Part shown: in pieces, positions 50,378 through 58,903 of the stretch
Layout: every line of letters begins with the position of its first letter
Position numbering within the stretch: position 1 is the first letter of the stretch
Source: Cohnella baijiui
GTDB lineage: Bacteria; Bacillota; Bacilli; Paenibacillales; Paenibacillaceae
Assembly: GCF_020731285.1 (NCBI RefSeq)
Contig: NZ_JAJFOW010000027.1
Location: forward strand, 1 to 64,000
Length of the DNA stretch: 64,000 nucleotides
Direction: 5' to 3'
The notes under the pieces: model-generated
Database searches by the model: none
What the model was told of the DNA's origin: nothing
The model's input: only the letters and a program-made list of their open reading frames with translations
Translations under genes and position numbers: made by a program

Positions 50378-51229
50378 ATGGACAGCCATACGGTCCTGTA
50401 CGGGGTCATCGGAGATCCGATCCGCCATTCGCGGTCGCCCGTCATGCTGAACCGGGCTTTCCGGGCGGCGGGCATCAACGGGGCCTACGCGGCCTTCCAC
50501 GTAACGCCCGAACGGTTGGGCGAAGCGATTCGGGGCATTCGGGCACTCGGCTTCCGGGGCTTGAACGTGACGATCCCCCACAAGATCGAAGTCATGGCTT
50601 ATGTGGACGAGATCGACGAGGGGGCCCGCGCCATCGGCGCGGTCAATACGATTGTGAATGACGACGGCAAGCTTGTCGGCTACAACACGGACGGCATCGG
50701 CTACGTTCGGTCGCTCAAGGAAGAGGCCGAGCCCGAGCTGCGCGGCAAGAAGATCGTCGTCGTCGGCACCGGGGGCGCGGCGCGCGGCATCGTCTGGGCG
50801 CTCGCCCGGGAGAAGCCGGCGTCGATCGCGCTGGCGAACCGCACGGCGGAGCGCGCGCAAGCGCTCGCCGAAAGCTTCTCCGCCGAGGCGCAGGTGTCCG
50901 CGATTGCGTGGGATGCGCTGTCCGAGGCGTGTGCGGAAGCCGACGTCGTCATCAACACGACGTCGGTCGGCATGTCGCCGGACGTCGAAGCCGTGCCGGT
51001 CGATCCGTCCTGGCTGCGTCCTGGTGCCGTCGCGAGCGATCTGATCTACAATCCGCTCACGACCGCCTTCCTCCGGGGCGCCGCCGAACGGGGCTGCCGG
51101 ATTCACGGCGGGCTCGGCATGTTCGTCTATCAGGGCGCCTATGCCTTCGAATACTGGACCGGGCGGCCGGCGCCGACGGACGCCATGCGCGAGGCGGTGC
51201 TCGCCTCGTTCGAACCGCAACACATTTAA
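50378..51229 (+). CDS. aroE: Shikimate dehydrogenase
   Basis: 283 residues. NADP-dependent reduction of 3-dehydroshikimate in aromatic amino acid synthesis. Substrate-binding parts: GVIGDPIRHSRSPVMLNRAF, GLNVTIPHK (catalytic Lys) and GAVNTIVNDDGKLVGYNTDG (Asp). The nucleotide fold is VVVGTGGAARGIVWAL and the Arg-containing NRTAERAQ indicates NADP. The ATG after GGGAGGAG was preferred over a GTG overlapping the yqeH stop. It is the only biosynthetic gene inside this translation-related operon, as in B. subtilis (aroD/aroE). Confidence 0.96.
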   Translation: MDSHTVLYGVIGDPIRHSRSPVMLNRAFRAAGINGAYAAFHVTPERLGEAIRGIRALGFRGLNVTIPHKIEVMAYVDEIDEGARAIGAVNTIVNDDGKLVGYNTDGIGYVRSLKEEAEPELRGKKIVVVGTGGAARGIVWALAREKPASIALANRTAERAQALAESFSAEAQVSAIAWDALSEACAEADVVINTTSVGMSPDVEAVPVDPSWLRPGAVASDLIYNPLTTAFLRGAAERGCRIHGGLGMFVYQGAYAFEYWTGRPAPTDAMREAVLASFEPQHI

Positions 51230-51275
51230 TAACTGTATCCTTTACGGAATACGAAGAAAGCGCAGGTAACCACCC

Positions 51276-51566
51276 ATGCTGACCGGCAAACAAAAACGAT
51301 TTCTCCGCGCCGAAGCGCACCATCTCACCCCGATTTTTCAGGTGGGCAAAGGCGGCACGAACGATCACCTGATCCGCCATATCGAAGAGGCGCTCGAAGT
51401 GCGCGAGCTGATCAAAGTGTCGATCCTGAACAACAACGACGACGATCGCCACGAAATCGCGAGCGAGCTGTCGGAGCGCTCCGGCGCGGAGCTCGTGCAG
51501 GTGATCGGGAAAACGATCGTCCTCTACAAGGAGTCGCGCGACAACAAGCAGATTCAGCTTCCCTAG
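51276..51566 (+). CDS. yhbY: YhbY family RNA-binding protein (YqeI)
   Basis: 96-residue CRM-domain protein. LTGKQKRFLRAEAHHLTPIF, QVGKGGTNDHLIRHIEEAL (the GxxG loop that binds RNA) and VQVIGKTIVLYKESRDNK are characteristic. YhbY associates with pre-50S particles in E. coli, so a role in ribosome assembly is likely. It lies between aroE and nadD in the conserved order. Confidence 0.95.
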   Translation: MLTGKQKRFLRAEAHHLTPIFQVGKGGTNDHLIRHIEEALEVRELIKVSILNNNDDDRHEIASELSERSGAELVQVIGKTIVLYKESRDNKQIQLP

Positions 51567-51578
51567 GGAGGAAGAGCG

Positions 51579-52172
51579 ATGACCAAGCGCCGCATCGGAT
51601 TGATGGGCGGCACGTTCGATCCCATCCATCTCGGCCATCTGCTGGCCGCGGACGCCGCGCGCGAGGCGGCGGGACTGGACGAGGTGTGGTTCGTTCCGAA
51701 CTCGGTGCCCGCCCACAAGCCGCAGCCCGGCGCGGACGGCGACGAACGGCGCGAGATGGTGGAAGCGGCGATCGGCGGCGTGCCGTACTTCCGGCTGGAA
51801 GCGTCGGAGCTCCATCGCGCGGGCGTCTCCTACACGATCGACACCGTCGCCGAGCTGCAGGCGCTTCACCCTGACGCCGCCTTCTACTGGATCGTCGGGG
51901 CGGACATGCGCAACAGCCTGCCGACGTGGCGGCGGATCGAGGAGCTGGCCGAACGGGTCACGTTCATCTGCCTGGAGCGGCCGGGCGAGCCCGACGAGAC
52001 GGCCACGCTGCCGGCGTTTTTGCAGCCGAAGCTGGTGCGGGCCGGCATGCCGCAGATCGGCGTCTCCTCGACCGACATTCGCGCCCGCCGCCGCGAGGGG
52101 CGTTCGATCCGCTTCATGGTCCCGGAGACGGTGCGAGACTATATCGAGAGGAAGGGCTTGTATGAATCGTGA
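51579..52172 (+). CDS. nadD: Nicotinate-nucleotide adenylyltransferase
   Basis: 197 residues. Transfers AMP to nicotinate mononucleotide for NAD synthesis. The nucleotidyltransferase motif GGTFDPIHLGHLLAADA (HxGH) and the C-terminal ISSTDIR equivalent (VSSTDIRARRREG) are both present, with FIVGADMRNSLPTW-type middle (WIVGADMRNSLPTW). ATG follows GGGAGG. It overlaps yqeK by 11 bases. Confidence 0.96.
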   Translation: MTKRRIGLMGGTFDPIHLGHLLAADAAREAAGLDEVWFVPNSVPAHKPQPGADGDERREMVEAAIGGVPYFRLEASELHRAGVSYTIDTVAELQALHPDAAFYWIVGADMRNSLPTWRRIEELAERVTFICLERPGEPDETATLPAFLQPKLVRAGMPQIGVSSTDIRARRREGRSIRFMVPETVRDYIERKGLYES

Positions 52173-52752
52173 AGCCTTGATCGAAGCGACGAAGCGCCAG
52201 ATGCCCGAAAAGCGGTTCAAGCACGTGATGGGCGTCGTCGAGACGGCCGTTTCGCTCGCGGAGCGGTTCGGCGGCGACGTCGACCGCGCCTGGCTGGCCG
52301 CGCTGCTGCACGATTATGCCAAAGCATGGCCGATCGAACGCATGGAGCGCGTCATCCGGGAAGAGGGACTTCCCGCGGAGCTGCTCGAGCACGACAAGGA
52401 GCTGTGGCACGCGCACGTCGGCGCTTGGGCGGTCCGGCAGGAGCACGGCATCGACGACGAAGCGGTGCTGGACGCCATCCGCTACCACACGTCGGGCCGG
52501 GAAGGGATGACGCAGCTTGACGTCATCGTCTGCCTGGCGGATTACATGGAGCCGGGGCGCGACTTTCCCGGCGTGAATAAGATCCGCAAACTCGCGGAGC
52601 ATAAATTGGAAGAAGCGTTGGTGGCGGGATTCGATTCGACGATCTTGCACCTGGTCGATAAAGGAAGGCGCATCTTTCCGCTCACGGTGCTGGCCCGCAA
52701 CGACCTGTTGCGGCAGATCGAACATCGGCGGCAAGAGAGCGCGCACATTTAA
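52162..52752 (+). CDS. yqeK: HD domain phosphohydrolase YqeK (Ap4A hydrolase)
   Basis: 196 residues. HD-domain metal ligands are seen in KHVMGVVETAVSLAERF (first His), AALLHDYAKA (His-Asp), HAHVGAWAVRQEHG and a late Asp in VIVCLADYMEPGRDF. YqeK-type enzymes are symmetrical diadenosine tetraphosphate hydrolases in Gram-positive bacteria, limiting Ap4A after stress. The gene overlaps nadD by 11 bases and precedes rsfS. Confidence 0.93.
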   Translation: MNREALIEATKRQMPEKRFKHVMGVVETAVSLAERFGGDVDRAWLAALLHDYAKAWPIERMERVIREEGLPAELLEHDKELWHAHVGAWAVRQEHGIDDEAVLDAIRYHTSGREGMTQLDVIVCLADYMEPGRDFPGVNKIRKLAEHKLEEALVAGFDSTILHLVDKGRRIFPLTVLARNDLLRQIEHRRQESAHI

Positions 52753-52764
52753 GGAGGCTGAGGC

Positions 52765-53106
52765 ATGGCATTGTCCGATCAATTGTTGCAAGCGGTCGCT
52801 GACGCGGCTGAAGATAAGAAAGCCCATGAAATCGTTGCCCTGAACCTACAAGGCATTTCGCTGGTCGCGGATTATTTCCTCATCTGTCACGGGAATTCGG
52901 ATACGCAGGTGCTCGCGATCGCGACGGAAATCCGCAAGCGGGCGGAGGAGATGGGCGCGCGCGTCCGGCTCGAGGGCATGGATACGGCTCGTTGGGTGCT
53001 GATCGACATGGGCGACGTGGTGGCGCATGTCTTTCACCGGGACGAACGGGAGTACTATGGTCTGGAGCGACTCTGGTCCGACGCGAAGGCAGTGGAATTC
53101 GCATGA
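52765..53106 (+). CDS. rsfS: Ribosomal silencing factor RsfS
   Basis: 113 residues, the family length. NLQGISLVADYFLICHGNSD and RVRLEGMDTARWVLIDMGDV followed by VAHVFHRDEREYYGLERLW are the RsfS signatures. It binds ribosomal protein uL14 and blocks subunit joining when nutrients are low. ATG after AAGGAGG. The stop overlaps the next start by four bases. Confidence 0.96.
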   Translation: MALSDQLLQAVADAAEDKKAHEIVALNLQGISLVADYFLICHGNSDTQVLAIATEIRKRAEEMGARVRLEGMDTARWVLIDMGDVVAHVFHRDEREYYGLERLWSDAKAVEFA

Positions 53107-54038
53107 CGCTGATCGCGGGCACGATCGCGACACTGCTCGTGCGGCGCGAGGTTCCGCCCTACGGATGGTTCCTGGGCGAGACCGACGAGGAGGATGCCCC
53201 CGAAGTGCTGCTCCCCTATGCGGAAGCGGTCTCGGGCCGCCCGCAGGTCGGGGACGCAACAAACGCTTTTCTATTCCACGACGACAAAGGACGCCTCGCG
53301 GCGACCTTACGCAAACCGCTGCTGCAGCTTGGTCAGATGGGGCGGCTCGTCATGGCCGACTTTCACCCGCGTTTCGGCTGCTTCCTGGAGCTTGGCATCG
53401 GGCGCCAGCTGCTTCTTCCGATCAAGGAACTGCCCGACCAACGCGAGCAGTGGCCTCGTCAGGGGGACGAGCTGCACGTCGTCATGAAGCACGACAAGGA
53501 AGGCCGCATGCTCGCGCGTCTCGCCAAGCTGGAAGACTACGAACGCATCGTGTTCCATGCCCCTTCCTCTTGGCATCATGAGCAGCGCGACTGTTGGGTG
53601 ACCGACATTTTCCGCGACGGGGTGTTCGTGCTCGTGGATGGGGGCGTGCTCGGCTACGGCGCGCTCGGCTACATTCCGACGGCTTCGACGCCGCAGCCGC
53701 TGCGGCTGGGCGAGAAGATAAGGGCACGCGTCACGCAGGTGCGGGACGACGGCAGGGTCACCCTGTCGCTCCGGCCTTCCAAGGAAGTCGGCCGCCTCAA
53801 GGACTCGGACCGGATTCTCGCTTTTCTGAAGGGACGCCCCGGCGGCGCGATGCCGTACTCGGACGCTTCCCCCGCCGACGTCATTCAAAAACGGTTCGGG
53901 CTCAGCAAATCCGCCTTTAAGCGGGCGTTGGGCAAGCTGATGAAAGACCGTCTCGTCAGGCAGGAAGGCAACTGGACGAAGCTGGTCGAGACGGATGCCG
54001 ATCCCGCCGCCAACGACGAATCCACTACATCGACATAG
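53103..54038 (+). CDS. cvfB: S1-like RNA-binding protein, CvfB family
   Basis: 311 residues with successive S1/OB-like domains and a winged-helix C-terminus, as in CvfB of Staphylococcus and YitL of Bacillus. Key parts are GRLVMADFHPRFGCFLELGI, DIFRDGVFVLVDGGVLGYGA, KIRARVTQVRDDGRVTLSLR and the C-terminal DVIQKRFGLSKSAFKRALG. It binds RNA and affects virulence gene expression in Staphylococcus. It is coupled to rsfS through ATGA. B. subtilis has nothing between rsfS and yqeM, so the position is lineage-specific. Confidence 0.9.
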   Translation: MTLIAGTIATLLVRREVPPYGWFLGETDEEDAPEVLLPYAEAVSGRPQVGDATNAFLFHDDKGRLAATLRKPLLQLGQMGRLVMADFHPRFGCFLELGIGRQLLLPIKELPDQREQWPRQGDELHVVMKHDKEGRMLARLAKLEDYERIVFHAPSSWHHEQRDCWVTDIFRDGVFVLVDGGVLGYGALGYIPTASTPQPLRLGEKIRARVTQVRDDGRVTLSLRPSKEVGRLKDSDRILAFLKGRPGGAMPYSDASPADVIQKRFGLSKSAFKRALGKLMKDRLVRQEGNWTKLVETDADPAANDESTTST

Positions 54039-54048
54039 GGAGATGGAG

Positions 54049-54846
54049 ATGCGCTCTTACCGGGAATTCGCAACTGTTTACGATCGGTTGATGGAAGAAA
54101 TGCCGTACGCGGAATGGATGAGCTTCGCCAGACGCTGCTGGGAGCGGTACGGCATGCCGCGGACGGTCGTGGACTTGGGGTGCGGTACCGGGAATATCGC
54201 CATCCCGCTCGCCAAATCCGGCTTTGCCGTGTTCGGCGTCGATCTGTCCGCGGACATGCTGTCCGTCGCGCGTAGCAAGTGGGAGTCCACGCCCCGCCAC
54301 GGGACGATCCGCGCCCGGGACGAAGATGGCTCGATCCGCTGGCTGCAGCAGGACATGCGGGATTGGGAGCTGCCGGAGCCCGCGGACGCCGTGATCAGCT
54401 TTTGCGACAGCCTCAATTATTTGACCGAGCCGGAGGACGTCGTCGCGACGTTTCACAGAACGTATGCCGGGCTGGCTGCCGGAGGGCTGTTCCTGTTCGA
54501 CGTCCACGCGCCGGCCCAGCTGGCCCGCTACGGCGAGGAGCAGCCGTTCGTGCTGGACGATCGGGATGTCGCCTATTTGTGGACTTGCGATTACGACCCG
54601 GCCCGGCAAGAGGTCGAGCACGACTTGACGTTTTTCGTTCGGGAGGAGGGCGCCGCGGGCGGCGGACAGCCGTTGTACCGCCGCTTCGAAGAATCCCACG
54701 TCCAACGCGCCTACGAGCCGGATTGGCTGGCGCGGCAGCTGCGGGCGGCCGGCTTCGAGCTGCTGCATCGCTGCGCGGACTTCGGCTTGGACGAGCCGGA
54801 CGATGCGTCGGAGCGGCTGTTCTTCGTCGCGCGGAAGCCCGCATGA
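54049..54846 (+). CDS. yqeM: SAM-dependent methyltransferase YqeM
   Basis: 265 residues. SAM-binding motif I is VVDLGCGTGNIAIPLAKSG, with GVDLSADMLSVARSK as the second strand and DAVISFCDSLNYL as motif IV. YDRLMEEMPYAEWMSFARR is the conserved N-terminus. It is the usual gene downstream of rsfS in bacilli. The ATG six bases after AGGGAG was chosen over another six bases earlier. Substrate unknown. Confidence 0.9.
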   Translation: MRSYREFATVYDRLMEEMPYAEWMSFARRCWERYGMPRTVVDLGCGTGNIAIPLAKSGFAVFGVDLSADMLSVARSKWESTPRHGTIRARDEDGSIRWLQQDMRDWELPEPADAVISFCDSLNYLTEPEDVVATFHRTYAGLAAGGLFLFDVHAPAQLARYGEEQPFVLDDRDVAYLWTCDYDPARQEVEHDLTFFVREEGAAGGGQPLYRRFEESHVQRAYEPDWLARQLRAAGFELLHRCADFGLDEPDDASERLFFVARKPA

Positions 54847-54863
54847 TCGCGGCCCCCAACAGC

Positions 54864-54906
54864 AAGAAGCCGCATGACCGGCGTGCCGGTCATGCGGCTT
54901 CTTCTT
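54864..54906 (+). terminator. Terminator of the yqe operon
   Basis: AAGAAGCCGCATGACCGGC pairs perfectly with GCCGGTCATGCGGCTTCTT around a two-base apex, followed by more T-rich sequence. Confidence 0.88.
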
Positions 54907-55089
54907 CGTATTCGGGCGCCCGGAGTTAAGCCGATTCGGTCTCGGTCCGGACGCTTGGGCCCCTGCTGCCCGGCCGAGCAGCAGCGTAATCCGGTGCTTC
55001 TGCCCCACGCGTTTTCCGCGCTTCTCATGCTCGGCGACCGGACAAGCGACGGCCATCGCCATTTTCCGCGCAACTGGGGGTCTCTCGCC

Positions 55090-55119
55090 TTGACATCGAT
55101 TGCCTCGATTGGCTATAAT
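55090..55119 (+). promoter_or_regulatory. Sigma-A promoter of the leuS T-box transcript
   Basis: Perfect TTGACA at 55090-55095 and perfect TATAAT at 55114-55119 with an 18-base spacer. Confidence 0.88.
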
Positions 55120-55125
55120 CAGGGC

Positions 55126-55412
55126 AATAAGTCAGGCTGTGAAGAGGAATAGTACGCGTCCCGCGTCATCCAGAGAACCGGCGGCAGGTGCAAGCCGGCT
55201 GTCGCGGACGAAGAACTCGCCTCGGAGCTCCGCGCCCAATCCGGCAGACGGCCCGCCACGAGCGGCGTTTCTGCGGCAAGCGCGGCGTTGCCTTCTCGTT
55301 ACGAAGGACAGAGTGGACGGCATGCCCAAGCAGGGATCCCGTCAACTAGGGTGGTACCACGGGAATAATCCTCTCGTCCCTAGCGTTGTCGCTAGGGCGG
55401 GAGGTTTTTTTT
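55126..55412 (+). promoter_or_regulatory. T-box riboswitch of leuS, specifier CUC (Leu)
   Basis: Leader of about 287 bases. The T-box core AACTAGGGTGGTACCACGG is at 55344-55362. The terminator CCTCTCGTCCCTAGCG pairs with CGCTAGGGCGGGAGG and is followed by eight T residues, ending at 55412. In stem I the segment GAA-CTC-GCCTCGGAGC puts a leucine codon CTC at 55216-55218 in the specifier position. Uncharged tRNA-Leu with a matching anticodon should favour antitermination and leuS expression. Confidence 0.93.
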
Positions 55413-55454
55413 GTTTGACATTGACGCATTTTGTTGAGAGGGGCTTCCTAGACC

Positions 55455-57890
55455 ATGACCCAAGAGCACACGAACGGCTACAAGCCGCAAACGATCGAAC
55501 CCAAGTGGCAGCGCTACTGGGACGAACACAAGACGTTCCGCACGACCGAGGAGCCGGGCAAGCCGAAATTCTACGCGCTCGACATGTTCCCTTATCCGTC
55601 GGGCGCAGGGCTGCACGTCGGCCACCCCGAAGGCTACACGGCGACCGATATTGTCAGCCGCTTCAAGCGGATGAGAGGTTTCAACGTTTTGCACCCGATG
55701 GGGTGGGACGCCTTCGGCCTCCCGGCCGAGCAGTACGCGCTGCAGACGGGACGGCATCCGCGCGACATCACGGTGGAGAACATCGACAACTTCCGCCGCC
55801 AGATCAAATCGCTCGGCTTCTCCTACGACTGGGACCGCGAGTTCAGCACGACCGATCCCGACTACTACAAGTGGACGCAGTGGATTTTCATCCAACTGTA
55901 TAAGAAGGGGCTCGCTTACGTCGCGGAAGTGCCCGTGAACTGGTGCCCGGCGCTCGGTACGGTGCTGGCCAACGAGGAAGTTATCAACGGCCTGAGCGAG
56001 CGCGGCAACCATCCGGTCATCCGCAAGCCGATGCGCCAGTGGATGCTCAAGATTACCGAATACGCCGAGCGCCTGCTGGAAGACCTGGAGGAGCTGGACT
56101 GGTCGGAGAGCATCAAGGACATGCAGCGCAACTGGATCGGCAAGTCGACCGGCGCCGAGGTGACGTTCGCGATCGACGGCCATCCGGAAGCCGCCCTGAC
56201 GGTGTTTACGACCCGTCCGGACACGCTGTTCGGCGCGACGTACTGCGTCCTGGCGCCGGAGCACGAGCTGGTCGGCGCGATCACGACGGCCGATCAGCGG
56301 CTCGCCGTCGAGACGTACATCGAGCAGGCGTCCCACAAGAGCGATCTTGAACGCACGGACCTGGCGAAGGACAAGACGGGCGTGTTCACGGGCGCGTACG
56401 CGATCAATCCGGCAAACGGCGAAAAGACGCCGATCTGGATCGCGGATTATGTGCTGGGCGGTTACGGCACCGGCGCGATTATGGCCGTACCGGCGCACGA
56501 CGAGCGCGACTGGGAATTCGCGAAGAAGTTCGGTCTGCCGATCGTCGAGGTCGTGAGCGGCGGCAACGTCGCCGAAGCGGCGTTTGCGGGCGACGGCACG
56601 CACGTGAACTCCGGCTTCCTGGACGGACTCTCCACGCCGGATGCGATCGCCCGCATGATCGCCTGGCTCGAGGAGCACGGACACGGCCAAGGCAAAGTCA
56701 CCTACCGGCTGCGCGACTGGCTGTTCAGCCGCCAGCGCTACTGGGGCGAGCCGATCCCGGTGCTGCACTACGAGGATGGGACGATGGACACGGTGCCCGA
56801 ATCGGAGCTGCCGCTGCTGCTGCCGGACGTAGAGGCGATCAAGCCGTCGGGCACGGGCGAGTCGCCGCTCGCCAACGTCGAGGACTGGGTGAACGTCGTG
56901 GACGCGCAGGGCCGTCGGGCGCGGCGCGAGACCAATACGATGCCGCAATGGGCGGGCAGCTGCTGGTACTACCTGCGGTTCATCGATCCGCACAACGACA
57001 AGGAAATCTGCTCGCCGGAGAAGATGAAGGAATGGCTGCCGGTCGACCTGTACATCGGGGGCGCGGAGCACGCGGTGCTGCATCTGCTGTACGCGCGCTT
57101 CTGGCACAAGGTGCTGTACGACATCGGCGTCGTAAGCACGAAGGAGCCGTTCCACAAATTGGTCAACCAGGGCATGATCCTCGGCACGAACAACGAAAAG
57201 ATGTCGAAGTCCCGCGGCAATGTCATCAACCCGGACGATATCGTGGGCGAGTTCGGCGCGGATACGCTGCGGATGTACGAAATGTTCATGGGGCCGCTCG
57301 AAGCGACGAAGCCCTGGAACACGAACGGCGTCGAAGGGATCTACCGGTTCCTCTCGCGCGTCTGGCGGCTGTTCGAAGGCGAGAACGGCGGGCTGAATCC
57401 GAAGATTCAGGATGTGCCGGGCGACGAGTCGTTCCGCCGCGTTTGGCACCGGACGATCAAGAAGCTTACGGAAGACTATGAGGGCTTGCGCTTCAACACC
57501 GCGATCAGCCAGCTGATGATCTTCGTCAACGAAGCCTACAAAGCCGAAACGCTGCCGAAAGCGGCCATGGCCCACTTCGTGCAAATGCTGTCGCCGATCG
57601 CGCCGCATATTTCCGAAGAGCTGTGGGAGCGGCTCGGCCACGAGGGCAGCGTATCCTACGTCGCCTGGCCGGCGTACGATCCGGCGCTGACGGTGGACGC
57701 CGAAGTCGAGATCGCCGTTCAGGTGAACGGAAAGATCGTCGAACGCACGTCGGTGGCCGCCGATCTGGACGAGGCCGGCTTGCAGGACGCGGCGCTCGCG
57801 CTGGAGAAGGTCAAGACGCTGATCGAAGGCAAGACGATCCGCAAGATCATCGCCGTCAAAGGCAAGCTCGTCAACATCGTAGCGAACTAA
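55455..57890 (+). CDS. leuS: Leucyl-tRNA synthetase
   Basis: 811 residues, standard bacterial length. Class I signatures are MFPYPSGAGLHVGHPEGYTA (HVGH in the HIGH position) and NEKMSKSRGNVINPDD (KMSKS). The CP1 editing domain includes TVFTTRPDTLFGATYCVLAP and MAVPAHDERDWEFAKKFGLP (Asp that blocks editing of leucine). The C-terminal domain ends IIAVKGKLVNIVAN. It is controlled by the upstream T-box. It lies between yqeM and comER, which are adjacent in B. subtilis. Confidence 0.98.
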   Translation: MTQEHTNGYKPQTIEPKWQRYWDEHKTFRTTEEPGKPKFYALDMFPYPSGAGLHVGHPEGYTATDIVSRFKRMRGFNVLHPMGWDAFGLPAEQYALQTGRHPRDITVENIDNFRRQIKSLGFSYDWDREFSTTDPDYYKWTQWIFIQLYKKGLAYVAEVPVNWCPALGTVLANEEVINGLSERGNHPVIRKPMRQWMLKITEYAERLLEDLEELDWSESIKDMQRNWIGKSTGAEVTFAIDGHPEAALTVFTTRPDTLFGATYCVLAPEHELVGAITTADQRLAVETYIEQASHKSDLERTDLAKDKTGVFTGAYAINPANGEKTPIWIADYVLGGYGTGAIMAVPAHDERDWEFAKKFGLPIVEVVSGGNVAEAAFAGDGTHVNSGFLDGLSTPDAIARMIAWLEEHGHGQGKVTYRLRDWLFSRQRYWGEPIPVLHYEDGTMDTVPESELPLLLPDVEAIKPSGTGESPLANVEDWVNVVDAQGRRARRETNTMPQWAGSCWYYLRFIDPHNDKEICSPEKMKEWLPVDLYIGGAEHAVLHLLYARFWHKVLYDIGVVSTKEPFHKLVNQGMILGTNNEKMSKSRGNVINPDDIVGEFGADTLRMYEMFMGPLEATKPWNTNGVEGIYRFLSRVWRLFEGENGGLNPKIQDVPGDESFRRVWHRTIKKLTEDYEGLRFNTAISQLMIFVNEAYKAETLPKAAMAHFVQMLSPIAPHISEELWERLGHEGSVSYVAWPAYDPALTVDAEVEIAVQVNGKIVERTSVAADLDEAGLQDAALALEKVKTLIEGKTIRKIIAVKGKLVNIVAN

Positions 57891-57892
57891 GC

Positions 57893-57931
57893 GCAAAAGG
57901 GGCGGCCTCGGCGGGAGGCGCCCCTTTTGCG
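57893..57931. terminator. Bidirectional terminator between leuS and comER
   Basis: GCAAAAGGGGCG pairs with CGCCCCTTTTGC, with an inner CCTC/GAGG helix. It sits between convergent genes and has A/T-rich feet on both sides. Confidence 0.85.
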
Positions 57932-57951
57932 AATGGCCGCCGCCTCCCCCA

Positions 57952-58788
57952 TCATGTAGAGAAGGGCCGACGGGCGAGCGAAGCCTCGACCTTTTCGAGA
58001 TCTTCGGCGTATTTCTGATGCGTCGTACGCAGCACCCGCTCGAAGGCGCCGGCCGTCGCCTCGCGCAGCTCCGACAGTGCCGCCGCCGTGATGCCGCCCG
58101 GCACCGAGACGCGAGCCTGCAGCTCGGCGGGCGAGCAGCCCTGCTCGGCGAGCAGCCGGGCGGTACCGAGCAGCATTTCGACGGCGAGCCGGTGGGCGAG
58201 CTCGCGGTCCATGCCGGCCCGATCGACGGCCGCATCGACGAACTGCTCGAGCAGGCTGGCCATAAAGGCCGGACCGCAGCTCGACAAGTCGGAGGCGACC
58301 CGCACCTCGTCCTCGGGAATTTCGATCGGCCGGCTGATCGTCGCGAACAGCGCAGTCACCATCGACCGGTCGTCGGGCGTAAGGCGCGTCCCGTACATGA
58401 ACATAGAAGCTCCCGCACCGATCGCGTTGACGATGCTGGGGATCACCTTGACGACTTTGCTCGGCACGGCGTCCTCGAGCTGGCGGATCATGACGGGGCT
58501 TGTGATGGAGACGACGATCTGCTCCGCCGTCAGCGCGGGCCCGATCTCGTCCAATACCGTCCGATAATCCATCGGCTTGACGCACAGGAAGACCAGATCG
58601 GCATCCCGTACGGCATCCGCGTTGCACGAGACGACCCGCAAGCCGGGGAATTGGCTGGCGAGCCGCTCCGCTTTGGAGGAGGTACGGGTGCTCACCGTCA
58701 CGTCGGACGGCCGAAAAGCACGGGCCTGCACGAAGGCGCTCGCCAGCAAGCCGCCCATGCTTCCCGCACCGATGAAGCCGACCTTCAT
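57952..58788 (-). CDS. comER: ComER, pyrroline-5-carboxylate reductase family protein
   Basis: 278 residues. The N-terminus KVGFIGAGSMGGLLASAF is an NAD(P)-binding Rossmann start, and LVFLCVKPMDYRTVLDEI, VVSITSPVMIRQLEDAV and GPAFMASLLEQFVDAAV belong to the ProC family. ComER is a paralogue of ProC encoded divergently from comEA in Bacillus, as here. Whether it has P5C reductase activity is unknown. In Bacillus it was linked to competence locus organisation and sporulation or biofilm initiation. ATG after GGGGGAGCG. Confidence 0.92.
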   Translation of the reverse strand: MKVGFIGAGSMGGLLASAFVQARAFRPSDVTVSTRTSSKAERLASQFPGLRVVSCNADAVRDADLVFLCVKPMDYRTVLDEIGPALTAEQIVVSITSPVMIRQLEDAVPSKVVKVIPSIVNAIGAGASMFMYGTRLTPDDRSMVTALFATISRPIEIPEDEVRVASDLSSCGPAFMASLLEQFVDAAVDRAGMDRELAHRLAVEMLLGTARLLAEQGCSPAELQARVSVPGGITAAALSELREATAGAFERVLRTTHQKYAEDLEKVEASLARRPFST

Positions 58789-58903
58789 CTTCGCTCCCCC
58801 TCCTTCGTCGTTGGCTTCATCCCATTGTATGTCGACGGGTTTGACCGACATGCCAGATTCGCGAAAATTGGACGGATATCTAGCGAAAAGGGAGGAAACG
58901 AAG

